Shown here: piece after piece, positions 43,323-54,200 of the stretch | Numbering within the stretch: position 1 is the first letter of the stretch | Layout of the letters: each line of letters starts with the position of its first letter | Source: Haliclona indistincta | Taxonomy: Eukaryota; Porifera; Demospongiae; Haplosclerida; Chalinidae | Reading direction: 5' to 3' | Assembly: GCA_964017065.1 (NCBI GenBank) | Contig: OZ024788.1 | Location: 7,969,202-8,033,201, forward strand | Length of the DNA: 64,000 nt | The notes under the pieces: generated by a model | Told to the model about the DNA's origin: nothing | Database searches by the model: none | What the model saw: the letters and a program-made list of their open reading frames with translations, nothing else | Made by a program: the position numbers and the translations under genes

Positions 43323-44672
43323 ATGGCTGCTTCTGGTAAAAGAAAAGCGGTTCGAGCGCTTACCGACAATCACGGAGAGGTTGTCTTCCCTTTGGACTAC
43401 TCATTCAAGGCTGCTATCACATTCCCAGGTCTTTGTTTGAATTAGCTATTTGGGAACGCTAACTTTACACCATCACAACTACAGATTTGCTGAGAGAGAA
43501 ACCAAGACCTAGAGATTGGAAATTATTGGTTAGCAAACAAGTATTTTATGTATCAAATACGTGGTTCGAGTCAATCAACCTTGTCTAATTACCAATCCTA
43601 CTGTGTGATGCATTAAATTATTCTGAGACTGGTACTCAACTATGTCCATGCAGCTTGAACAAGAAGAAGAGGATGATGAAGATTTAGAGGCAGAAGATTC
43701 TCTTGTTCACCTGCCGCTCTCTGATTCCACTGCTCTGCGTGTGAATAACAACATGCTCACAAGTTGGGACGGGTTTTGGCCAACAATGTGTGACCTGTTT
43801 ACTGATCCAGCAGCAAATGTCCAGTGGCTAGACTTGTCTTTCAATGACATAAGATCCATTGAATCGGCAAGTACAGTACTGTATGATCAGGATATTAGAC
43901 AGGATAATTTATTAAAATAGTGCTGTTTACTAGTGGTTAGTACTAGATAAACCATGAATCACAATGAGGTTCACGTCCCTGATGTTTTTAGACCATGATT
44001 AGTTGATGGACTAACGTATAGCGGGTAATTTTGGCGGGAAGAAACTTTGGCGAATCGTCAAGCATTCGCCAAAATCTGCTTTTTCTATTACGTGAGCGAG
44101 GCACTTGACGCCAAAATTAAATTCGTAAAAACGCAAAATCTGGATCATTCGCCAAAATTTTGACCCTCCAAAATTACCAGTACCACTTGATTCCAGTAGC
44201 TATGTCAAGTTGTTTTAGGCATAGTTGTAAATTTTGACACGAAAATTTTGTAATGAGTACTTTATTTGAAATTGTTCTGCTACAAGCACGCACAAAGGAA
44301 ACGTTATTTGTATAGAACACGAACGATACTGTTTTGGGTTATAATCAGATGTGTGGGCATTACAATACAACAGCTGCATTTGATTCTCTGCTCTTGCAGG
44401 TTGTATTGCAACTGCCCAAGCTGACCATGCTGTACTTGCATGGTAACAACATTTCCAAGTTGTCAGATGTAGACAAACTGGCTAGCTTGCCTCGTTTGAA
44501 GACACTCACACTTCACGGGAACCCAATTGAGACCACTGCTGGCTACAGAACTCATATCGTGCACTGCCTCCCTCAGCTACGAACACTGGACTTCAGTGGA
44601 ATCACCAGATCAGAGAAGAAGCTAGCAGCTACCTGGGGTGGAATTAAAAGAACCAAAAAACAAACACTTTAG
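43323..44672 (+). CDS. LRRC51: Leucine-rich repeat-containing protein 51
   Basis: Four exons, 43323-43428, 43485-43528, 43654-43866 and 44400-44672, give 211 residues (human about 192). Conserved pieces are PLDYSF near the start, WLDLSFNDIRSIE at the exon 3 end, and exon 4 LPKLTMLYLHGNNISKL, LPRLKTLTLHGNPIE and LRTLDFSGITRSEKK, matching vertebrate LRRC51 (the LRR half of the LRTOMT locus). The exon 3 to 4 join needs a GC donor (GCAAGT at 43867); with it the spacing between SIE and the next repeat equals that of human. An acidic insert (EQEEEDDEDLEAED) is specific here. Molecular function is poorly known; LRRC51 is linked to cilia and hearing in vertebrates. Confidence 0.88.
44030..44182. mobile_element. 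Small MITE in LRRC51 intron 3
   Basis: Inverted ends GGTAATTTTGGCGGG and CCCTCCAAAATTACC with repeated TTTGGCGAA/TTCGCCAAA motifs inside; about 150 bp. Confidence 0.7.
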
Positions 44673-44814
44673 CTCAGGTGTAGATGAATACAGTATTATT
44701 AATTTTTCGTTATTTGTTGTTGTTGAGTAATTCGGGATTCTGTATTTTTGTTGTTCTATTGTAATTGTAACATCACGTGGTATACGGACTTGCCAAATCA
44801 GCATTAGCGACGTC

Positions 44815-47800
44815 ATGGCAGTTTCTTCATTGCCTACTGGAGGCTACGACTGTGACTTTGTAGACGCTGTTCCCGATCATCTTTTCTGTTCTATCTGTCT
44901 TCTCCCGCCCCGCAAACCTCACCTGGTTAACTGCTGTGGTGCCAAATACTGTGAATCATGCATCAACGTGATTGAGGCAGCTGGAAACCCATGTCCTCTG
45001 TGTAAACAGAAATTCCAATCGATGATTGACAAGAGCTTTGAAAGAATAGTACTAGATCTGAAGATTCGCTGCTCCAGGAAGAGCAATGGTTGTAACTGGA
45101 CGGGTGAGCTACGCTATCAGAGTAGGCACGAGAGAGACGATTGTGTGTTAGCACTTGTCGAGTGTCGCTATGCGTGTGGTGAACGTATTCCTCGACATTT
45201 GTTGGATGAGCACGAGCTCGAAAAGTGTCCACTAAGACCACTGGATATTAAGCTAGAGGCCTTGACCAAGAGGATCGAGGAACGTCATAATAGAGAGCTA
45301 GCGGCAATGAGAGAGGAGTTCAGGAAAGCACTCATTGAAGAGAGAACAAGCCATAGAAAGGAGATGGAGAGAAGGCTAGCAATTCAAAAGAGAGAAATAA
45401 AGGTATAGCTAATCGTACAGCGGTTTTTGAAGTTTTTGCATATTATGTCAGCTGACATTGACCTAAACTATGATTGAAATGACCAGAGTGGATTTGATTG
45501 GTCACGTTTATTTGACTCAGAGAGACTGGCTCGTCGATCATGCCTGATCTCTCAGAGCCGTGACCTGCCACCGTAGCAAATACTCTTGTCTGACGGGGTG
45601 ACATTGTTTACGTAAGTGTGTGGGTCACAAGGTTGGTTCCGCACGGGATACCCTCTGTTCGCAATGGCAGAGGCGGCTATACCCTTCAGTGGTTTCTCCA
45701 AACCGCCAAAGGATGAAGGCACACTTGAAATGTTCTCTATTTTGTAGGATTTTGCTATTGATTTTTATAGACTCTCAATAGTAAAAATCCAATGTTCGTG
45801 GTTGTCTTACATCAGTAGTATATACAGTGTCTGACTTATAACAAGTAACGTGACATGAGATTAAGCTTCAGTGACAAGTGTAATTGTTATAAAATTGCAC
45901 AAAATCATAATTTTTACAAGAGTTTCTCGTTGTTATTTTTATTCTTGTTTGTTAGCACATGTTTTGAGTTGATATACATGTAATGACATGTACAATGCAT
46001 GAGTTTACTTTGCCAGTGTCAACAGCTTGTGTAGCGGTTTGCAAAACTTGTTCTTTGATACACAATGTACATGACTGTGCCGAATGTAACTAACTTTTTT
46101 TTGCCGGTTCATTCAAATTTTATGAGTACATGCAGTGACACTTGGGTATGTATCTTGCTTTATAGAGGGATCCTGTGCCGGCTGTACTCATCAAACAATA
46201 ATTATTGAAATAGGATTTGACATAATATTGATTTCGTGTGAATTGACCGTACGAAAGTTGAACACATGATACATACCCTAAGTTATTCTACTATGCCAGT
46301 GGTTGGACTTCCTAAATAATTTTGATTTTATTTTCTTAACAGGATGAGTACACTGTACAGTTGGAGGAAATGTTAGTCAAAATCAGGAAGATGGAAACAC
46401 TCATTCCAGGTCAGTTCACACTAGAAACATCTTGCTAGCTATATAGCCTGCATGAGTACTTTTGGCAAGAAACTTAATACAAATACATTGCACTAGCTAA
46501 GTAGAGATCGTGTTCAATAATATTGGTGGAATGAAATTATTGTGACATATCTACTGACATCTGATGGGATATCTACTGACTTTGCATTGTTACTGCGTGT
46601 TCTCCATTGTTTGCCTAACTGATAGCTACATTCACTATAATAGCCAGATTAAGATACATGTTTTTTTTGCCCCGTACATGTAACGTGTAGGTGATCACGT
46701 GAGCGCTACAATTAGCTGGCTAGTCATTGATTTTACCCGTTGCTTACGTGTAGACTGCTTTCTACAAGTTGGCAGTTTCCCTCATGCAGGATTTTGTGGC
46801 TCAGAGTTTTATCAAATACACACTTGCCATACTATTAGATGTAAGCATAGCTTGATGCATGCCTCTACATGCTTGACTTATTGAAATGCTGATATGAGCT
46901 GTCGTTCACCGGTACGAGTCGTCAGAACAGAAGCAGCTATGGTTTCCCCTAGCATAGTATTATCCTATTCAATCTAGCCTCTGCTCGAACCGCTGGCTGG
47001 GCTACAAAATGGTTAACCCATGAAACCTCAGCAGTACGCAATATAACTTCAGGGGTTAATTTTACCGCCTTCGGGTGGTAAAATTACCCATCTTCGGTTA
47101 TATCGCGTACCGCCTCGGTTGCCATGGGTTAACCTATACGTAAACGGTAAATAATGGAACTTTAGCTCCGTGTTTGCTTGTTGCCGGCAGCGTTTAAACT
47201 GAACCGAGCTGAACTGAGCCATGCCGCACTTCATGATCAAAGTTCTGACACAACCATGTAGGAAGCGGCCCACCTATGGTCAGTTCAGTTGTAACAATGG
47301 TTGTAGCCAGGTTGTATAGCACTGATATTTTACAATTGGAGATTTCCAGCCCAGTTTTAACACTCAGTGGGAATGGGATAACAAAAAGCCAGATTAATAC
47401 GATATGAATACGATGTACATACAAATAGGAGATATGTTGCACACATAAATATACTATTATAAAAAGTATAGCCAAACAGAAATTTTGGTATTGATAATCA
47501 ACTGACGATATTTATTATTTTGTGTAGGTGTCAATACTCATCCTGTGCCGTCTATTGAGTTCAAGATTGAGTACACAATGCTAAAGAGAAGCAGAGATGA
47601 ATGGTACAGTTCACCCTTTTACTCCCATCCTGGGGGTTATAAGTTATGCCTCAAAGTTGATGCCTATGGTCGTAGCAGTGGTACTGGTACTCATCTCTCT
47701 GTACTTATTAAACTAATGAAAGGAGAACATGATAGCTACTTAGAATGGCCATTTCGTGGAAGTATTACATTACAACTGGTGAACTATAACAGTGATCAAT

Positions 47801-48012
47801 GTCATCATGAGATGACTGTTTTATTTGATGACAGCGCAGTTGCTGATGGCAGAGTTGCAAAAAGAGTTACTGTTGGAGAAAGAGCTCGATATGGGTGTGG
47901 ATATGGACAATTCCTATCACACTCAGAGGTAGAAGCATCTACTGGAACTAGACAGTTTCTCAAGAATGGCTGTGTTGTGTTTAGAGTGACAAATATAATG
48001 GTGTTTCAATAA
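44815..48012 (+). CDS. TRAF-like protein A (RING, TRAF zinc finger, coiled coil, MATH)
   Basis: Three exons, 44815-45402, 46343-46409 and 47528-48012, join in phase to 379 residues. Residues 20-62 are a RING-like finger (CSICLLPPRKPHLV...CCGAKYCESC...CPLC), 80-140 a TRAF-type zinc-finger region (CRYACGERIPRHLLDEHELE), and 145-220 a coiled coil. The last about 155 residues are a MATH/TRAF-C domain (WYSSPFYSHPGGYKLCLKVD, HLSVLIKLMKGEHD). TRAFs link receptors to ubiquitin signalling, and the MATH domain normally binds receptor tails. The usual RING histidine after Cys-Gly is not present (CGAKYC). The two introns are long for this locus (0.94 and 1.1 kb). It is convergent with TRAF-like protein B, an evident paralogue. 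Confidence 0.9.
45403..47527. other. Introns of TRAF-like A
   Basis: Two introns flanking the 67-bp exon 46343-46409. The second contains, at about 47180-47345, a diverged member of the MITE family at 32801-33024 (shared GGAAGCGGCCCACCTATGG). A short inverted GGTTAACC(T/C)A pair brackets 47015-47135. No other gene is seen. Confidence 0.6.
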
Positions 48013-48421
48013 TAGTAGTGGCTTGTGTATGTTTGATGTTGAGGCTTATCATTGTGCATACAATAATTGTAGTCAATGATAGCTCAGTTTTATTGCAGCC
48101 CATGCATGAGACATACATGTATAACTACAGTGGAACCTCTCTTAAAGGACGCGGACAAAAACACTCGCCTAACTTGTCCGTTATAAAGAGATTCCACTGT
48201 ATGTTGTTGTCCGTTACTGGACCTTTTGGTGGTTTACTTGGTACTTTGTTTGTGTCAACCAGTGGAGCTACTACTGCACAATGCATGGTTTTATCAGCAC
48301 TCCTCCCTAATATTATTGTGGAAGCATGCAGCTAGATGAATTATTGGATTGATAGGTTGGATGCTGTCAACTCAGTATTGGAACAGTATACATTGTACAT
48401 AACGTGCTGTACAAATTAATT
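48013..48421. other. Convergent 3' interval between the two TRAF-like genes
   Basis: 409 bp of mostly AT-rich 3' flank. It holds the 72-bp MITE at 48128-48199; nothing else is recognised. Confidence 0.6.
48128..48199. mobile_element. Tiny Tc1/mariner (pogo/Tigger-like) MITE
   Basis: TA-flanked, 72 bp, with terminal inverted repeats beginning CAGTGGAACCTCT and ending GATTCCACTG. The CAGTGGAACCTC start is characteristic of the pogo/Tigger branch of Tc1/mariner. Confidence 0.75.
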
Positions 48422-50102
48422 TTAGCACATAACTATTTTACTTAATCTCAGTTTTAAACAGTTGCTCTTGATATACAGTTTGTTGAAACCAATTGAATTG
48501 TGTGGCATGAATTCACAAAATCCCAGTCCTCCTGCACTAGATCGCTCACCAGAGACCACTCTTTGTGACACATCAGCTGCTACTTCGCCATTAAAAGGAA
48601 TGTCTCTGGTGTGATGATGCTGGTCACTCCTCTGGTTCATTATCTGTAATGTGATGTTTGCACAGAATGGCCACCGCAACCTATCGTCATACTCTCCTTT
48701 CATTAGGTACACATACACAGAAACGTGTGTACCAGCACCAACTCCTTCACCATTCGCGTCCACTCTGATGCACATTTTGTATCCTCCTGCCCTAGAATAG
48801 AATGGAGAACTGTACCACTGATCTTTCTCGTCCTTGTGCTTTGAGTAGTCAGTCATTATGAATTCACAAGGTGGCAATGACAGGTGAACTGCACGAACAA
48901 CATACAACACACATCAATGTTTGCACATCTGAAATACACTGCAATGACATAATATTAAGTAAGTGTCTGCAAAATGCATTGCCGCTTGCACGGCCTCATA
49001 ATAACCACAGGGGCATGACTTAATAATTCAACATTTGTGATGCTGGTTCTTCTCATGTAGTCACATGAAAAACCAGTAATTTCAACATTTTTCTAGACCT
49101 AGGGCCTTTGTCAGTATTCCAGAAACCAACTAGCAACTTCAAATGGAAATTCAGCATTGGCACAGTGATTTCCCAACAGACACATACGATACCAGATGGT
49201 AAAATTTGATCTAGTGATGGTTCTATATAATTATTATAATGTATTATTTTCATGGTTGGATACAAAATGCCGCTACTACACATGATTCACCTACCATTCA
49301 ATGACTCCTGCAAGTGGTTGATTTTAATTTGAAAACTTTTGTTTTGCTCATCCATCTTTCTCTCAATTTGTTTAACTTCATCATTGTGACTTGACTCCTT
49401 TTTCTTCATAGCCGATCTCAATTGTTCAATTTCCCTTTTCTCTACCACCTTTCTTTCCAGTTTTTCTACTGACTTTTTCAACAAATTCATTTCAGAACTC
49501 ATTTTCTCAATCATCTTTTTCATTGTGCTAATTTCAACTGCATGTTCCTTCTCTTTCTGCTCAGCTTGACTCTTGTGTTTTTCTCTGACATCGTGAAGAA
49601 GGCTTTCAAATTCAGCCTTGGAGGAAGCTTTCTCCTTCTTATAACGTTCCTCCATTTCGTGAATCAATGTCTCCATTTTGACATCAATTGGTCGCTGTTT
49701 ACAACTTTTTTGTTCATGTTCTGTCAACTGATGCCGAACAATATACTCTCCACACTTATAACGACACTCCACCGATCCCCACTGACATTCGTCTTTTTCA
49801 TGCCTGCTCATATATTGTAGCTTGCCTTCCCATTCACAACCCTCAGTTTTATGCAAGCAACGAACCTCCAAATCCAACACTTTTCTTTGCAAAGCTTTGT
49901 CGAGCATAGAGTTGAAATCTTGTTTACAGAAAGGGCATGGCTTTCCATCGGCTTTGACGCGATCGATGCATGGTTCACAATACTTGGCACCACAGCAACT
50001 AACCAGGTGAGGATTTCGGAATGGAAGAAAACAGATAACACACGACAAGGAATCATCAAGAGGGAGTACAAGATCGCACTGGTAGCCTCTTTGTTTAGCC
50101 AT
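48422..50102 (-). CDS. TRAF-like protein B (RING, TRAF zinc finger, coiled coil, MATH)
   Basis: Two exons, complement of 49295-50102 and 48422-48888, join in phase 1 to 424 residues, starting MAKQRGYQCDLVLPLDDSLS. RING-like finger CVICFLPFRNPHLV...CCGAKYCEPC...CPFC (residues 18-60), TRAF zinc-finger region (CRYKCGEYIVRHQLTEHEQK, about 95-125), long coiled coil (about 135-270, many Lys/Glu heptads), then MATH domain (WYSSPFYSRAGGYKMCIRVD, HVSVYVYLMKGEYD). A longer coiled coil distinguishes it from protein A, and otherwise they are close paralogues in inverted orientation. As in A, the usual RING histidine is missing. Coiled coil and MATH imply trimerisation and receptor binding by family analogy. 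Confidence 0.9.
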
Positions 50103-51222
50103 GCTACATATATAGGCGGTGTCGCTGACGTAACGCGACGTCAAAGCCCTGCCTCTAGCTCTGTGCTGACCACAAGGGCGACGGTGACCATGAACACGTG
50201 AGTAGGTAGGTAGCCATTGCTGTGAGCGAGTGAGGCTCTTCTACGCACCCTCATAGAGCTGTCCTGCAGTCTAGATGGAATCTACAAGTACCTAAGTGGT
50301 CAACCACGGGCGTTTTTGTAGTCAGAAAGGTTCAAGATGTCCATCAAGGTGAGCCATGCAGCAATGACTCGAGAACGAAGGCACTTTAGCAAAATCCCGG
50401 CACGAGTCTCATTGCAAGCAATTGTCGTGCTTATTATGCTCATAACCTTACCAGCGCGTAAAACTGATCGTTGATCATGATCTCTGCAGCTCGACGATAT
50501 GGACAGGACAGCGCATGACAGAGCTAGAGCAAGTATCGTAGAATCTAACCCTCGCGCATGCGCCGAGGATTATCAACGTTCAGTATTGCATAAAGTTCCT
50601 GATGATCATGCATTATTGTAAATCTCCAGCTTTCTTTGTTATTCATCAATATTTTTAACTACTCTCCAGTCTAGCTAGTGCTTTCCTTTTTCCACTGCCA
50701 CCAATACTCTCGCTGCTGATATATAATAATAGTCATGCACTACATGAGCACATCTGTTAAGTGAACACCAGTTACTTTCTTGCATACAAGTCAATTCGTT
50801 AATAATTTTATTAACTACACAAATTTGATTATCTCAAATTTCAAACAGTCACTATCGATAAATCGCCTGACACTCAGTGCTAGCAGACTCAACGAGGAAT
50901 AAACTAGGGCAGCCGTACTGAACGACTTTAAAGTCGTGCTTGGGGCAGTTTCATTAATTCTTGCAAATAAAATCAGTCTATCCTCATCACTGCCATGCAT
51001 GCTTCTTATAAATTAGCGACTTAAATGAATATTATAGACTTTTGGTTTACACCATTGTACATTAATTTGCACTTCGATAGACCGGCATCAGTCTGCCTGA
51101 TTGTCATGTCACATAAAGCATTGCAGTATTTGTCGTATACACATCTGAGATAACATAATAATTTCACACAAAGAGTTAGAGATTTTATACTGGATTGTTG
51201 CTATGCTGCATTAGCTATGTAT
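50103..51222. other. Interval between TRAF-like B and MTX2
   Basis: It contains the TRAF-like B promoter (50103-50330) and a possible small two-exon gene (50337-50621). On the minus strand at 50815-51000 there is a 61-residue open frame (MHGSDEDRLILFARINETAP, then a hydrophobic AALVYSSLSLLAL helix). I do not recognise that frame, and it may be chance or an unlinked small membrane protein. The rest is AT-rich. Confidence 0.4.
50337..50621 (+). CDS. Candidate 47-residue small protein, two exons
   Basis: ATG TCC ATC AAG (50337-50348) is followed by a good GTGAGC donor. A CTCTGCAG acceptor opens 50490-50621, which continues in phase to a TAA. The product begins MSIKLDDMDRTAHDRARASI and is hydrophilic with no recognised domain. 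It starts 234 bp from, and divergent to, TRAF-like B, the usual layout here. With only four codons in exon 1, chance cannot be excluded. It might be the 5' end of something longer. Confidence 0.3.
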
Positions 51223-54200
51223 CTACAAAGACAGCAAGTTGCTAGTAGAAGGAGATGAAATGACTTGAAGTCCCTTTCTTTGTGTGAGTAATAGTTCATG
51301 ACAGTACTGCTGAAGGCTAGGAAACTTGTCAAGACATTGGTTGAGTCTAGTGCTGGCTGGAGATGAGCATATGGCTTCCACACAACCATAGACAACTGCA
51401 TCAAGTGCTGTAGGTCTAACAAAGAAGAAATGAGAATACAATACAGCGAATAATAAATAATTATTGTAAGTTAACTGCATACATAACAGCTATTGCACAT
51501 GCACCAAATTATAGTAAACATTCAATGAAATAATGTGTGAAGGTACAACATGCTTATGTAATTTTCATTAACAGCAAGCTGTTTCAAAGGTTTATATGTC
51601 CTTATTATTTGTCTCTTACCCAGAAGGGAAAAACATCTTGTTGTCGCCAAGACGAACGGAGAGAGCATGACATGCAGACTCAAACCTCTCTATCACCTCA
51701 TCCTGTGTTCCCCAGTAGAGATCCCAGTGTTGCCAGCAATATCTAGCCCACTTCAAGTATGGCACTAAACGATACAACGGGCTTGGTAAACCTGCACCAC
51801 TGTGTGTTACAGTAAACTGGGAAAGAAAATGAAAATATCAACTTGCCATCTCCCAAAAATGCTAATTATAGTATAACCAATATTAATCACAATCACCGAA
51901 CAGAGCAAGTGCACTACTGAAATTTACGGATCTAGCAATCCCATTACTACACTAGGCAACTTGCTCACACAATGAAGCACCAAAGGTGCAGATGCCTCGG
52001 TGGAATGACCATTTCACATACACAGCAACAAACTGCAGCTGTTATACCTTTCTGTACAGCAATCACAATGCAGTACAATAGTTATGCAATCAGAAGCCAA
52101 TCAGAGCTGACCACTAATTCAACTGGGCGTGTCTATAAAGTTCAATTCGAGTGCAGAGCACGGCACAGCACATACACGAGCGAGATAGCGTCCATAGCTT
52201 GCTTACACAATTTCTTTAGAAATACGCTGTTATCCTGTGACTTATCAGCTTCTAGGCAGTCAACTGTGGATAGTTTTGTCTACGGAGAACTCTAGATCAT
52301 CAGCAACTACTGTTGCTCAAGCCGGCGAGCTCAAGCTCGAGCTGTAGGCCTTCGAGAGAATTTCGCTGGACCTACCAAGCTGTTTTGTAGTACAAACGAA
52401 CTCACTAGCTGTAAGGCAGTCAGCTGTAAACTGTTTTGTCTTTAGAGGAGTCCAGATAGCCGGGAACAGCCATCGAGGTAAGCATCTCATGCCATAACTC
52501 ACAAACGGAGCTTTAGAACCAACAATTTATCAATACAGTTCCGAGCAAATAGCGATTTCTACCTGTGTTGCTGATATCAGCGCTTAGTTTTTGGCGTGCG
52601 ATGCGCTATGCCGGCAACGGACAGAATGACACACACACACACCCGACTACTGTATGCCTCGTGGCTCCGCCCACCGAGGCATAATTACAAGCAACCATTG
52701 GAGGCATTAATAATTATTGTTATGTACTCCACCTTTTCTTCAAAGGCACTGCCAGTGGAACAAATCGGATGTTCCATTAAATCCTGGCAAAGTTAACTAT
52801 TACTTGTCCTATGATAATTATTGTGATTCTTTGTGTTACACAGCTAACCTTCCAATTTGCTGAATTTATCCAGGTCTCATATTCCTGTTAACAAAGAAAA
52901 GATTCTAAAGTGAATCTACTGCATCTTAACTATACGCTAACCCAGGGCTATTTCGGACGGTTTTGACGTTATACAGTGTGGTTTGAGCAGTCGTAACTTT
53001 CTTCGCGAACGGAGCGAAATGAAACCTTTACCGATTGATTATTGATTCTAGTGCCTTTTTTGCATCTAGACAGCTGGATTTCGAATGGACAGGCTTAATA
53101 AGTTTTCAACGATGGGCATTCCAATTCGTGAACCATCGCGGGGCTATTTCGAACGCTGTAGCTTCCTGCTCACCACAGCAGCGCGCTTACCTTTGGCTGC
53201 TTGAAGGCCCCAGTGCTGCTGTGAAGGAAACCGTCTGCTGAACATGTTGGTCGTTGTTACAACCTTGCACGTGATGCCGTTTCTAAACTAAAGAATATAA
53301 GGCAAATGGTCGATTGAAATTGCATTCTCCGGGTTTGTAAGTGTTCCCGAATAGCCCCGGGTTACTGTAATACATTGGTGTATCAACATGCATGGTTGTC
53401 ATCACTTTCAACCAGCAATCTTTGACTGAGATACTGTATAGCGAGTATTGTTTCGCAAAATTAAATTTTCACTTTTTCGGCTGTATTGCGAAACAAAACA
53501 TGCAAATCTTGACCAAAATGTATGGCGTAGATTTGCCTGTTAGTGAAAATTAAAACTGCCGAAAATCACCCACTATACGATCTAATCAGTTCAAGTATAG
53601 TTGTCCATGCTGTATGAACAATAAAGCACTCTGGATTGGGCCTCATGTTTGATTTCTATACATATTGACTAGTCTATTGATATTAATTTGGAGATAAACT
53701 CGGGAGCTTAAATTTTTCTAAGGAATTCACGATTGTAAAATAAATACACTGCGAGAATCATACAATCATAGTACAGCATACATTACGTGTGGGTGCACAG
53801 CTTGTACAAGAAATGGAATAAAGAAGATTTCCAAAGCACCAAATATACCTTGTGATATTACAGTTTCACTATTCAAAGTTTTACACTCTTTGGAGTAATA
53901 AAGCACCTAAGGTACAATGCCTTGGCACAGATGCATATAGCAGCTGCACGCCGAGGCATAATTGAGCTGCTGGGTATCCATTTTAAATGAAGCAATTGTT
54001 GCTGATTTATAGTTCCAATACCAGCTTATAACATTCCAAGTGGGCAGATATTTATTTCTCATTGCTGGCAACAGAGGACACCTCAATCACCATAGCCTTG
54101 TACCCAGGCCTGCTCTATTGAGCTGACTGGTTGAGCCAAGCTCAAGTATGACGAACTGATTACCTCTCTGACTGAAATTGAAGCAGTGATCAACTCCCGA

